From: Georgenia muralis
GTDB lineage: Bacteria > Actinomycetota > Actinomycetes > Actinomycetales > Actinomycetaceae
NCBI RefSeq assembly: GCF_003814705.1
Contig: NZ_RKRA01000001.1
Location: forward strand, 248,001 to 312,000
Length of the DNA: 64,000 bases
Direction: 5' to 3'
The notes beneath the pieces are model-generated. The model worked only from the letters and a program-made list of their open reading frames with translations. It was not told where the DNA came from and made no database searches. Positions 37,223-48,601 of this stretch are shown in pieces; position 1 is the first letter of the stretch, and every line of letters starts with the position of its first letter. The translations under genes were made by a program, and so were the position numbers.

Positions 37223-37929
37223 GCCCCGCCGTCCGTCCCTGCCGGTCCGGTCGCCCCGTCGGTGGGCACCGCCACGTCCGACGGCTCACCGCCGAACGTC
37301 GGAACGACGACGAGGTGGCCGTCCCCGGGCAGCGCCGCCAGCACCTGAGGGAGGTCGAGCCGCGGGACGAGCAGCTCCACCGACACGCCGGTGCCCCCGG
37401 TGAACATGGACTCGTCCTCGACGACGTCGGAGACGACGAGGTCGGCCGCCAGCAGCGACGGCTCCGCGGGTTCGTCCTCGCCGAGCCCGCTCACGGGCGG
37501 TGGTGGGGCCAGCCAGAGGTCGACCACGGAGCCGGCCGCGAGGTCCGCCGGGACCGACGCGTCCAGCGGCACGACGACCGGGCGCGCGTCGACCTCGTCG
37601 GAGAGCCCGAGCGCGCTTCGCGGCACGAGCTCGCCCGCCCCCACGGTCCGGACCGCGACTGCTCCGTCGGGCAGGGCGGCGTCCGCCCGCAGGTAGAGGC
37701 TCTCCTGCGCCCCCAGCCTCACCTCCTGCACGACGAGCGCCGACGCGTCCAGGGACTGCCCCGGCGTGACGGCCTCGCGGGTGGCGTAGACCTCGACCGT
37801 GTCGGCCGCGTCGCGCACCGCCCAGGTTCCCAGAGCCACCGAGGCGGCGACGAGCAGCACCCCGACCCCGAGCCGCGGGTCACGCCAGGTGGGGCGGCGC
37901 AGTCGCCGCACCGCGTCATCGTGCACCAT
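37219..37929 (-). CDS. SAF-domain, CpaB/RcpC-like membrane protein
   Basis: A 236-residue protein with one N-terminal membrane helix (LGVGVLLVAASVALGTWAV) followed by a SAF domain (EAVTPGQSLDASALVVQEVR, RTVGAGELVPRSALG, VVPLDASVPADLAAGSVVDL). CpaB/RcpC proteins line the periplasmic side of Flp pilus systems. The C-terminal third is a less conserved beta region. It is the first gene of a coupled pair with the CpaE-like ATPase and faces away from the HTH gene. Confidence 0.78.
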   Translation of the reverse strand: MVHDDAVRRLRRPTWRDPRLGVGVLLVAASVALGTWAVRDAADTVEVYATREAVTPGQSLDASALVVQEVRLGAQESLYLRADAALPDGAVAVRTVGAGELVPRSALGLSDEVDARPVVVPLDASVPADLAAGSVVDLWLAPPPPVSGLGEDEPAEPSLLAADLVVSDVVEDESMFTGGTGVSVELLVPRLDLPQVLAALPGDGHLVVVPTFGGEPSDVAVPTDGATGPAGTDGGA

Positions 37930-38051
37930 CGTCGTCCCCCTCGCCGTCGACCACGGCCCATCGTGCCCGTTGATGCCTGGTGGTGCCGTCAGATGTCCAC
38001 AGCTGCCCCGGGATGCGCCGGGATGCGCGTTGACGGTGGGATGATGTGGAC

Positions 38052-38300
38052 ATGGCGCAACGCTTCCTCACCCTCGCTGACGTCGCCGAGGAGCTCGCCG
38101 TCTCCGTGGCGCAGGTCCGGGTCCTCGTCCGCTCCGGCGAGCTCCCCGCGATCCAGGTGGGTGGCCGCAACCAGTGGCGGGTGGAGATCTCCTCGCTGGA
38201 GGAGTACATCCAGCAGCAGTACGCGCGCACCCGCGAACGGATCGAGACCGGGCGCGTCATGGATGACTCACCGACAGCAACGACGTCAGGGTCAGACTGA
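38052..38300 (+). CDS. Excisionase/BldC-like helix-turn-helix protein
   Basis: An 82-residue DNA-binding protein. The winged helix reads FLTLADVAEELAVSVAQVRV, then RSGELPAIQVGGRNQWRVE and a helix LEEYIQQQYARTRERIE. This is the MerR-like/excisionase fold used by small actinobacterial regulators such as BldC. ATG 38052 is preferred over a GTG two codons earlier. Its last 44 bases overlap the tail of the convergent gene at 38257. A role in regulating the adjacent SAF/CpaE unit is possible, not shown. Confidence 0.8.
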   Translation: MAQRFLTLADVAEELAVSVAQVRVLVRSGELPAIQVGGRNQWRVEISSLEEYIQQQYARTRERIETGRVMDDSPTATTSGSD

Positions 38301-38781
38301 CCAGCTCCTCCCCGCGCACCGAGGGGCGCTGCGGGCGCAGGTCGACGTGGTCGGCCCCGACGCGCTCGAGCCAGCCGGTGTAGCGGCCGGCGTCGCTGCT
38401 GACCTGCACGAGGGCCTCCGATCGCGCCAACCCCCGCAGCACGTGGGTGATCCGCAGCCGCGACTCCGCCACACCGGCCTCGGGCGCGGCCCGACCGAGC
38501 GGCCATGCCATCGCGACCGCGTCCACCGGGACCACGGTGCGCCGATCGCCCTCCGCGAGCAGGAACCACTGCGGGGCGGCGTCCAGCACGCGTCCGTGCA
38601 GGCCGTCGCCTGACCGCAACCGCACCCGCAGGTCCGAGCCGGTCCGCGCGCGGATCCGGTCGGACAGACGCACCGTCCCGACCTCTGCCTCGGCCAGCTC
38701 GACGACCTGGAGGTCTTGCTCCTCGCGCGCGGCGGCGTCGTACTGGCTCTGGAGGTCCTGGAAGAGCGTTTCCCACCGCAC
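38257..38781 (-). CDS. Conserved hypothetical protein
   Basis: A 174-residue cytoplasmic protein starting VRWETLFQDLQSQYDAAARE, with an acidic helix then beta segments (VRLSDRIRARTGSDLRVRLR, RRTVVPVDAVAMAWPLG) and an end LVSLTLTSLLSVSHP. I know it only as a conserved gene of this neighbourhood in related Actinobacteria, with no assigned role. The GTG at 38781 is chosen to exclude an unlike Cys/Arg-rich leader; an adjacent GTG at 38790 is possible. Confidence 0.65.
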   Translation of the reverse strand: MRWETLFQDLQSQYDAAAREEQDLQVVELAEAEVGTVRLSDRIRARTGSDLRVRLRSGDGLHGRVLDAAPQWFLLAEGDRRTVVPVDAVAMAWPLGRAAPEAGVAESRLRITHVLRGLARSEALVQVSSDAGRYTGWLERVGADHVDLRPQRPSVRGEELVSLTLTSLLSVSHP

Positions 38782-38981
38782 GTTGTGCACCGTAGGGCAC
38801 TTCGGACACCGGGTGGTCCGATTTGAGTGCACACGTCGTCCCAGATGGGAGCCCTGTCGTCCACAGATCCGCCGCCAAGGCTTTACGCCGGGCCCCCACT
38901 GCGGTACACCTAACGTCATCAAAACGCATCAAACAGCACTATTCTTGATCCACGACCATCACTGGGAAGGACGGAGGACGC
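38782..38981. promoter_or_regulatory. Divergent intergenic region, A+T-rich, before the LysM gene
   Basis: 200 bases between two outward-facing genes. Bases 38910-38955 are strikingly A+T-rich for this genome (AACGTCATCAAAACGCATCA and neighbours), which suits a promoter. The LysM ribosome site GGAGG ends six bases before the ATG at 38982. Confidence 0.45.
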
Positions 38982-40187
38982 ATGGGTCTGGAAGCAGGGT
39001 CCGTCCGGACCGGCGCCACCAGGGCGGCAGAGAGGGGGTCCGTCCGGAGCGGTACCGCCCGCGGCGGCGCTGCGGCGGCGGTCACCGTGCCCCTCGCCCT
39101 CGTGGGCTCCGCGCTGGCGACCTCGACCCTGACCCTCCACGCGCGCGAGCTGGCGGCCGCACTCCTCGCAACCGCCCCTCTCCGGAGCTCCGACGTGCCG
39201 GACGTGGTCGCCCTCGCCATGGTGCTCGTCGGTGCGGTGGTCGCCGGCTGGTACCTCCTCAGCGCGCTGACCGCGGCCGCGCTGCTGCTCATGCGGGGCC
39301 GCGGTCGCGCGTCGATCCGGCTCCAGGCGTCGCTCACGCGCTGGGGCGCCCCAGCGCTGCGTCGAGCGTTCGCCACCACAGCGGTGGCGTCCATGGGCTT
39401 GGGCGTGGCCGTCAGCACGAGCGCCCTGGCCGCCCCGACCGACGGCCCGTCGAGCACGGTCGACGTGCCGGCCGTGTCGGCAGAGCAGGTCGACCCGGTG
39501 CCGGCCGATCTGGGCTGGGGAGCGCCGGCGCCGTCGCGGCCGGACGAGCGCGCCCCCGCCCCGTCCCGCACCCCCGCCGTCCTAGCCGACGCTCCCGCCG
39601 CACCGGCGGGGAGCACCCCTGCACCGAGGGCGACCAGCGCGGCACCGGGGGCGTCCGACCCCGGAGGTCCGGACGAGCCAGCCCGCCCGACCTCGACGTC
39701 CGCTCCTCGGCCGGACGAGGCGCCGTCCGCGACGTCCGAGAAGGCCTCCGAAGGGGCCGGCTCACCTGTCCCTGCCCACCCCGCTGCTGCGTCCACCGGA
39801 GCGCCGGTCGCGAGAACCGCGACCGAGCCACTGGCCTCACAAGGCGCACCAGCTGCACCGCGCGCACCAGCCCCGCCGGGCGCACCAGCCGCACCCGGCA
39901 CACAGACCGGCGTCGGCGAGGGCCCCGCCTCCGTGCCGGGTCCCGCGACCGGCGCGGACGCCCGCAGGGCGACGCCCACCCGCGGCGGCGAGGTCGCGCA
40001 CCTGGTGCGGGCCGGGGACTCCCTGTGGAGCGTCGCCGCCGGACACCTCGGGGCGGGCGCGAGCGACGCAGAGGTGGCCGCCGCCTGGCCGCGCTGGTAC
40101 CGCGACAACCTCGCGACCATCGGTCCTGACCCAGACCTCATCCATCCCGGCCAGCTGCTCCAGGCCCCGACCGAGGAGATCCCATGA
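38982..40187 (+). CDS. LysM domain membrane protein
   Basis: A 401-residue protein with three hydrophobic segments (VTVPLALVGSALATSTLTLH; VVALAMVLVGAVVAGWYLL; TTAVASMGLGVAVSTSALA) followed by about 170 residues of Ala/Pro/Ser-rich linker and a C-terminal LysM domain (HLVRAGDSLWSVAAGHLG). LysM binds peptidoglycan, so the protein ties membrane to wall. The start has GGAGG upstream. The stop overlaps the Rv3235-like start as ATGA. The pair upstream of secA is conserved in relatives. Confidence 0.85.
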   Translation: MGLEAGSVRTGATRAAERGSVRSGTARGGAAAAVTVPLALVGSALATSTLTLHARELAAALLATAPLRSSDVPDVVALAMVLVGAVVAGWYLLSALTAAALLLMRGRGRASIRLQASLTRWGAPALRRAFATTAVASMGLGVAVSTSALAAPTDGPSSTVDVPAVSAEQVDPVPADLGWGAPAPSRPDERAPAPSRTPAVLADAPAAPAGSTPAPRATSAAPGASDPGGPDEPARPTSTSAPRPDEAPSATSEKASEGAGSPVPAHPAAASTGAPVARTATEPLASQGAPAAPRAPAPPGAPAAPGTQTGVGEGPASVPGPATGADARRATPTRGGEVAHLVRAGDSLWSVAAGHLGAGASDAEVAAAWPRWYRDNLATIGPDPDLIHPGQLLQAPTEEIP

Positions 40188-40702
40188 GTACACCGACCGT
40201 CACCCGGCCCCCCACGGCGGGCGAACCGCACCGCGCGGTCCGACGGCCTCCGCACGGCCTGGCCGCCACCGACGTGCCCCGGACGTCCTCCGCCCGCCCG
40301 TGGGACCGGGTCCGGTTCACCGGCCCGGCACCGGCGCGGGCATCGCAGGACCCGCCGGGCGAGCCGGGCGAGCTTCCCGATCCTCAGCAGTGGGCAGGGG
40401 CGCTCGTACGGTCCGCCGTCGAGGCCCTGCTCGGCGTCCGGCCGACGGCGCAGCTGGCTCGCTGGCTCAGCGCGGAGCTGTACGACTCCCTCGCCCGCCG
40501 GGCGGGCCTGGCGGTGCGGGTGCTGGGACGTCCGGCAGTCGCACGTCGCGCCATGGTGCGGCGGGTCCACGTGTGCGAGGTGGGACCCGGGACGGTCGAG
40601 GCCTCGGTGGTGGTCCACGACGGCGAGCGTGTGCGAGCGGCCGCGGTGCGGCTCGAGGCGCACCGCGGCCGCTGGCGGGCCACCGCCCTGGAGATCGGCT
40701 GA
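40184..40702 (+). CDS. Rv3235 family protein
   Basis: A 172-residue protein. The first 65 residues are disordered and Arg/Pro-rich. The C-terminal part carries the family pattern WAGALVRSAVEALLGVRPTA, LARWLSAELYDSLARRAG and RRVHVCEVGPGTVEASVVVH. It is conserved next to LysM and secA genes in Actinobacteria; the function is unknown. Translation is coupled to the LysM gene through a four-base overlap. Confidence 0.82.
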   Translation: MSTPTVTRPPTAGEPHRAVRRPPHGLAATDVPRTSSARPWDRVRFTGPAPARASQDPPGEPGELPDPQQWAGALVRSAVEALLGVRPTAQLARWLSAELYDSLARRAGLAVRVLGRPAVARRAMVRRVHVCEVGPGTVEASVVVHDGERVRAAAVRLEAHRGRWRATALEIG

Positions 40703-40706
40703 CCGG

Positions 40707-41324
40707 CTACAGGTTCCGGAACATCTGGTCGAACGACGGCACGTCACCGTAGAGGTCCGCCGGTCCCGCGTTCTCGCGGGCAGCGACCATCTCCGCGAGC
40801 TCCCGGCCGGCCCGGCCGATCCGGTTCGGCAGGGGGTTGACGGTGTCCGTCTCGCCGGCCCAGTCCGCCGTGGCCGCGAAGACGGACGTCGTCGCAACGT
40901 CGGCCCGCAGGTAGGTCAGCAGCGGACGGACCGAGTACTCCAGCGCGAGCGAGTGGCGCGCGGTGCCACCGGTGGCGCCCAGCAGGACGGGCATCCCGAC
41001 GAGAGCGTCCTTGTCGATGACGTCGACGAACGACTTGAACAGGCCCGAGTACGTCGTGGTGAAGATCGGGGTGACCGCGACGAGACCGTCCGCCCGGGTC
41101 ACCTTCTCCATCACCTCGGCCAGTGCCCCGGTCGCGAAGCCGGTGAGCATCGTGTTGACGATCTCGTGCGCGACGTCCCTCAGCTCGACGGTCTCGACCG
41201 TCGCGGTGATCCCGCGGGCGGCGAGCTCGGTGACGGTGGCGCCGGCCAGGCGGTCCGCCAGCATCCGGGTGGAGGACGGCCGGCCGAGGCCCGCCGAGAC
41301 GACGACGATGGTGCGCTCGGTCAT
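40707..41324 (-). CDS. NAD(P)H-dependent FMN reductase (CE1759-like)
   Basis: A 205-residue flavodoxin-like reductase. The FMN-binding loop is VVVSAGLGRPSSTRMLADRL, and the second site is VTPIFTTTYSGLFKSFVDVI. It should supply reduced FMN to the LLM monooxygenase encoded just upstream on the same strand (41353-42540), 28 bases apart. ATG 41324 has AGGAT ten bases before it. The protein ends in GDVPSFDQMFRNL. Confidence 0.85.
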   Translation of the reverse strand: MTERTIVVVSAGLGRPSSTRMLADRLAGATVTELAARGITATVETVELRDVAHEIVNTMLTGFATGALAEVMEKVTRADGLVAVTPIFTTTYSGLFKSFVDVIDKDALVGMPVLLGATGGTARHSLALEYSVRPLLTYLRADVATTSVFAATADWAGETDTVNPLPNRIGRAGRELAEMVAARENAGPADLYGDVPSFDQMFRNL

Positions 41325-41352
41325 GAGTGATCCTGCTTCCCGGTCCGTGCTC

Positions 41353-42540
41353 TCACAGCCCGAACGCGGCGCCGGCGCGGTCCGCGGCCTCGGTGTCGTC
41401 CTCGGCGGTCTTGCCGGTCCACCTGTCGTCACCGGCGACGTGGCCACCGGCGGTGGCGCCCGCCTGGCGCGCCTTCACGACGCGCTCGGCGTGGGTCGGG
41501 GGGCCGGACGGGACGTCGGCGGGCCGGGTTGCCTCGTTCTCCTTGCGCAGTGCCGGGACGATGTCCTCGGCGAGGATGTCGATCTGCTCCAGCACGGTCT
41601 TGAGCGGCAGGCCGGCGTGGTCGATGAGGAACAGCTGACGCTGGTAGTGCCCGACCGCGTCCTTCATCGCCGCGTAGCGGTCGATGACCTCTTGCGGGGA
41701 GCCCACCGTCAGGGGGGTCTCGGCGGTGAAGTCCTCCATCGAGGGCCCGTGCCCGTAGACCGGGGCGTTGTCGAAGTAGGGCCGGAACTCGGCCTTGGCC
41801 TGCTGGGAGCTCTTCCGGGCGAAGAACTGCCCACCCAGACCCACGATCGCCTGGTCCGCCCGGCCGTGGCCGTAGTGCTCGAACCGCTCCCGGTAGTACT
41901 GGACCATCCGCTTGGTGTGGGACATCGGCCAGAAGATGTTGTTGTGGAAGAACCCGTCACCGTAGTAGGCCGCCTGCTCGGCGATCTCCGGGGACCGGAT
42001 CGAGCCGTGCCACACGAACGGGGCCACACCGTCCAGCGGCCGGGGGGTGGCGGTGAAGCCCTGCAGCGGGGTCCGGAACTTCCCCTGCCAGTCCACCACC
42101 TCCTCCTCCCACAGCCGGCGCAGGAGGGCGTAGTTCTCGATGGCGAGGTTGATGCCCTGCCGGATGTCCTTGCCGAACCACGGGTAGACCGGCCCGGTGT
42201 TGCCCCGGCCCATCATGAGGTCCATCCGCCCGCCCGAGATGACCTGCAGCATCGCGTAGTCCTCGGCGATCTTCACCGGGTCGTTCGTCGTGATGAGCGT
42301 CGTCGCGGTCGACAGGACGATGTTCTTCGTCCGCGCCGCGAGGTAGCCCAGCATCGTCGTCGGCGAGGACGCCACGAACGGCGGGTTGTGGTGCTCACCC
42401 GTGGCGAAGACGTCCAGCCCCGCCTGGTCCGCGTGCTCGGCGATCGTGAGGATCGACCGGACCCGCTCGGTGTCGTCCGGGGTCCGACCCGTCCTCGGGT
42501 CGGTCGTGACGTCACTGACGGTGAAGATCCCGAACTGCAT
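41353..42540 (-). CDS. LLM-class flavin-dependent monooxygenase (CE1758-like)
   Basis: A 395-residue luciferase-like TIM-barrel enzyme. Family features are MQFGIFTVSDVTTDP at the start, FATGEHHNPPFVASSP, GRMDLMMGRGNTGPVYPWFG and PFVWHGSIRSPEIAEQAAYY. It uses reduced flavin from the adjacent reductase to oxidise an unknown substrate. The last 45 residues are an alanine-rich tail outside the barrel. GGGAGG precedes ATG 42540. The pair lies between the Rv3235 gene and secA, on the strand of secA. Confidence 0.88.
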   Translation of the reverse strand: MQFGIFTVSDVTTDPRTGRTPDDTERVRSILTIAEHADQAGLDVFATGEHHNPPFVASSPTTMLGYLAARTKNIVLSTATTLITTNDPVKIAEDYAMLQVISGGRMDLMMGRGNTGPVYPWFGKDIRQGINLAIENYALLRRLWEEEVVDWQGKFRTPLQGFTATPRPLDGVAPFVWHGSIRSPEIAEQAAYYGDGFFHNNIFWPMSHTKRMVQYYRERFEHYGHGRADQAIVGLGGQFFARKSSQQAKAEFRPYFDNAPVYGHGPSMEDFTAETPLTVGSPQEVIDRYAAMKDAVGHYQRQLFLIDHAGLPLKTVLEQIDILAEDIVPALRKENEATRPADVPSGPPTHAERVVKARQAGATAGGHVAGDDRWTGKTAEDDTEAADRAGAAFGL

Positions 42541-42625
42541 GATCGCGCCTCCCACTTCGATGCACCTGCATGTTCGTGTCCGTCAACGACGACCCCGGTG
42601 CGGCTATTCCCTCCCCGACGACGAC

Positions 42626-42656
42626 GGCCCGCACCTGCGCGGGGCAGGTGCGGGCC
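42626..42656 (-). terminator. Terminator after secA
   Basis: A 12-bp perfect stem (42626-42637 with 42645-42656, arm GGCCCGCACCTG) and 7-base loop, 17 bases beyond the secA stop in the direction of transcription. Confidence 0.7.
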
Positions 42657-42672
42657 CCGTCGGTCATCGTCC

Positions 42673-45531
<2,859 letters not shown>

Positions 45532-45744
45532 GCGCGAGCTCCCGGTGAGTGTTCCAGGCGCCGGCCGGACGGCACGGCGCGGGCGGCCCCGGCGGGCGCG
45601 CCCGTCCCCATCGTAGGCGTAGCGCCGCCCCGGGCGACCGCGGGTCAGCCGCGGGCGAACCGGACACGCCCCGCCGGTGCGGGCGACGAGGTGCTCCGGC
45701 CCGTCCGCGGACCGCGTGACAGGTCCGGTGGCGCGCCCGGGCAC

Positions 45745-47127
45745 CTACTCGGGACCGGCTGCGGCGGGGCTCCGGGCGAGGTGTCCGGCGTCGCGCGCGA
45801 GGTGTCCGGCGTCGCGGGCGAGGTGTCCGGCGTCGCGCGCGAGGTGTCCGGCGTCACGGGCGAGGTGTCCCGCGAGGTCGCGGGCGAGGCTGCCGCCTGC
45901 GTCGCCGTCGACCACGACGAGTCCCAGCCCCAGCCACCGCGCCGTGACGGCGAGCTCTGCGGCCAGCTCACGCACGACCTCCGCGGCGCCCGGCCACACC
46001 CCCGCACCGCCGGCCGGCAGGCCCGGCACCCCGGCCGGATCCTCCGCGTGCGCGGCCCGCACCCGCAGGACGCCCGCGGCACGGTCCGCCTTGAGGTCCA
46101 CCCGAGCCACCAGGTGCTCACCGAGGAGGAACGGCAGGACGTAGTAGCCGTGCGTGCGCTGCGCCACCGGGGTGTAGATGCCGATCCGGTAGTGCATCCC
46201 CCAGATCTCGTGCAGACGCCGGCGCTCGAACACCAGGGGGTCGAACGGCGCGAGCAGGGCCCGGGCACGGGTGCTCCGGGGCAGCCTCGCCGCGGTCTGC
46301 AGGAACGCCGGACGGGACCACCCGGCCACGCGGACCTCCTCGAGCGTGCCGTCGGCCACGAGCGTCGCCACGGCCCGGGCGGTGGGGGCCACGGGGAGGC
46401 GGAAGTAGTCCGCGAGGCCCCGCAGCGTGGCGACGCCGTGCGCGGCGGCGGCGATCGCCACGAGCTCGCGGACGGCGTCGGCCTCCGCCGGGACGGGACG
46501 CGCGAGCACCTCGGCGGGCAGCACCCGCTCGGTGAGGTCGTACGCGCGCTCGAACTGGGGCGTGCGATGAGCGGTGGCGATCTCCCCGATGTTGAACAGG
46601 TGCTCCAGGGCGTGCTTGGCCGGCGTCCAGTGCCAGCCCCACCCCTCCCGAGGGCCCCGTCGGTGGCCGAGCAGGTCGTGGACCTGGGTGGCGGTGACGG
46701 GCCCGTGCTCGGCGACCAGGCCACGGACGGCGTCGACGACGCCCGGGTGGTGGGCGAGCTCACGACCCCAGTGGTTGCGTTCCCGGTGGCGCTCCATCCG
46801 CCACCGGAGCAGCTGGTAGGTGGCGGGCGGGACGTAGGACGCCTCGTGCGCCCAGTACTCCACCAGCCGCCTCGGCCGGCGCCCGGCGAGACGGTCGAGC
46901 AGGCCGACGTCGTAGGGGCCCAGCCGGGAGAAGACCGGCAGGAGGTGGGCGCGGGCGAGGACGTTGACGGAGTCGATCTGCAGCAGCCCGATCCGCTCGA
47001 CGAGCCTCGTCACGTGCCCGACGCCGACCGGTCCCACCGGCCGGGCCCGGTCGAGCCGCTGAGCCGCGACGGCGACCCGCCGCGCCTGGCCGGGAGTGAG
47101 CACGCGTGACGGCGTCGTTCCGGTCAT
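45745..47127 (-). CDS. YcaQ/AlkX-like DNA glycosylase (winged-helix domain protein), repeat-extended tail
   Basis: A 460-residue protein of the HTH_42 family. LLQIDSVNVLARAHLLPVFS holds the catalytic Q-I-D motif; the family's QxD members (YcaQ/AlkX) unhook DNA interstrand crosslinks and excise alkylated bases, while AlkZ has QxQ. Further marks are VEYWAHEASYVPP and WGMHYRIGIYTP. The enzyme part ends near residue 410. After that the protein repeats the heptad DAGHLAR, encoded by 21-bp tandem DNA units. The start ATG at 47127 lies 46 bases from the left end of the IS element. Confidence 0.85.
   Translation of the reverse strand: MTGTTPSRVLTPGQARRVAVAAQRLDRARPVGPVGVGHVTRLVERIGLLQIDSVNVLARAHLLPVFSRLGPYDVGLLDRLAGRRPRRLVEYWAHEASYVPPATYQLLRWRMERHRERNHWGRELAHHPGVVDAVRGLVAEHGPVTATQVHDLLGHRRGPREGWGWHWTPAKHALEHLFNIGEIATAHRTPQFERAYDLTERVLPAEVLARPVPAEADAVRELVAIAAAAHGVATLRGLADYFRLPVAPTARAVATLVADGTLEEVRVAGWSRPAFLQTAARLPRSTRARALLAPFDPLVFERRRLHEIWGMHYRIGIYTPVAQRTHGYYVLPFLLGEHLVARVDLKADRAAGVLRVRAAHAEDPAGVPGLPAGGAGVWPGAAEVVRELAAELAVTARWLGLGLVVVDGDAGGSLARDLAGHLARDAGHLARDAGHLARDAGHLARDAGHLARSPAAAGPE
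45778..45861. repeat. Four 21-bp tandem repeats inside the glycosylase gene
   Basis: Units at 45778-45798, 45799-45819, 45820-45840 and 45841-45861, each GAGGTGTCCGGCGTCGCGxG plus one base, with at most two differences between units; a degenerate fifth follows. Twenty-one is divisible by three, so copy changes keep frame. They encode the heptads DAGHLAR on the minus strand. Confidence 0.85.
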
Positions 47128-47188
47128 CTCCCCATCCTGCCGCCAACCACCGACACCGGCGCCCCTACGACGACGTCGAGGGTGTGCG

Positions 47189-48601
47189 TCAGGTTTGTGG
47201 TGTCGGGCTCGTGGTCGTGGGCCAGAGGAGGTCGTCGCGTCTGGATTGGTGGAGGGTGCGGAGGGCGAGGACGGGGTCGAGGCCGTGGATGGTCCAGTGC
47301 ATGCCGGCTCGTTTTGCGCGTTGTTTGACGATGGTGTTGCAGGCGGCCTCGACGGGTCCGGAGCCGATGTAGTAGCCGTTGGCGCGGAAATCGGCGTACT
47401 GCATGCGGTGGTGATTGGTGGTGAAGTAGGCGACCTCGGTGGCGGCGGGGCGGGCCAGGTCGGGGGCGTGGTCGGATAGGTCGAGGCGGTCGACGGCGGC
47501 GGCGATCGCGGCGGTGTGGCCCAGGTCGAGCTGGTCGACGAGGTCGGCCTCGAACGCGCCGGGGTCGTCCAGGACGAGGGTGAGGAGCTTGGTCAGGTCG
47601 GCGAGGTGCTCGCGGGCGTGGAAGTAGTCCACGATCTGGGTCGCGTGGGTGAAGTGGGTATCGGCGATGTTCCAGATCCATTTGGCGCCGTCGCCCAGGA
47701 CGATGGGTTGGCGGATGTGGTCGAAGCCGCGCCGGTGGTACTCGGCCTTGGCGTGGGTGGCGAAGGTGGCGGCGGGTTCGAAGGTGGAGATGTAGGTCGC
47801 GGAGTCGGGGTCCTGCACGGGCTCGCCGGTGGCCGGGTCGCGGCCGGACTGGGTGAAGAAGCAGCCGATCTTGACCTCCCGCGTCCCGGCTCTGCCGCCA
47901 TCCTTGCCGGGCCGGCCGGTGGTCTCGCTGGGCAGCATGGGGGCGCCGGTGCCGTCCAGCACGATGTAGCACACGTCCGGGCCCTCACCCGGTGCGGGCG
48001 CGGGCGTGGCGGTGGCTCTGGCCGCGGTGGTGTGCTCGGCGCCGATCAGGACCCGGGCCCGTCGTCCCTGGGCCCGGGTGGTCCGGGCCAGGGTCGAGGT
48101 CGAGGCCAGGTCCAGGCCCGTCACGGTGGCGATGAACTGTCTGGACTTCTCGTACGGCATCTCGGCCCCGGCCAGCGCGCAAGCCCGGGACAGGCCCGGT
48201 GACAGGCTCGTGCCGGCCACGTCCAGGACGAGGTCCAGGGGGGCGAACCCCTCCCGGCAGGTGGCGCAGTGGTAGTAGCCACGGCTGAGCTGCAGGGCGC
48301 CGAGCAGGGTCCGGACCGTCCGGGCGCGCCGGGTGACCAACCGCGCGCCGTGCCCCTGGCCCGGGCACGGCGCCTGGGTCGGGGTGTCCTGGCCGGCCCA
48401 GTCGATGACCCCGGCGAGCGCGGCCAGCCCGATCCGTGCCCCGGCCTGCTGGGCGGCGCGCTCGATCGCCTCCAGCACGCCCTGCTCCCCGCCGCGCAGC
48501 AGGCCGGCCGCGCCATGGACCAGCCGGCGGGCCTCGGCCGCGGCGAGCTCGCCGACCCGCTCGGCCAGGACGCTCAGCTCTTCGGGGTCGCAGAGCCCCC
48601 T
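47189..48601 (-). CDS. ISKra4-family transposase, main part (orfB, -1 frame)
   Basis: About 470 codons. A zinc-ribbon-like YYHCATCREGFAPLDL, a DGTGAPMLPSE segment with the first acidic residue of the catalytic core, KWIWNIADTHFTHATQIVDY with the next acidic residue, and GSGPVEAACNTIVKQRAKRAG at the end fit an ISKra4 DDE transposase. No good independent start is seen at its beginning. The frame joins orfA by a -1 shift at an A6 run (48601-48606). The product would be a fusion of about 600 residues. It lacks internal stops, so the element may be active. Confidence 0.82.
   Translation of the reverse strand, partial: RGLCDPEELSVLAERVGELAAAEARRLVHGAAGLLRGGEQGVLEAIERAAQQAGARIGLAALAGVIDWAGQDTPTQAPCPGQGHGARLVTRRARTVRTLLGALQLSRGYYHCATCREGFAPLDLVLDVAGTSLSPGLSRACALAGAEMPYEKSRQFIATVTGLDLASTSTLARTTRAQGRRARVLIGAEHTTAARATATPAPAPGEGPDVCYIVLDGTGAPMLPSETTGRPGKDGGRAGTREVKIGCFFTQSGRDPATGEPVQDPDSATYISTFEPAATFATHAKAEYHRRGFDHIRQPIVLGDGAKWIWNIADTHFTHATQIVDYFHAREHLADLTKLLTLVLDDPGAFEADLVDQLDLGHTAAIAAAVDRLDLSDHAPDLARPAATEVAYFTTNHHRMQYADFRANGYYIGSGPVEAACNTIVKQRAKRAGMHWTIHGLDPVLALRTLHQSRRDDLLWPTTTSPTPQT

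Noticed and set aside
45778-45861. CRISPR-like repeats
   Set aside because: Units are contiguous without spacers and lie in a coding frame.
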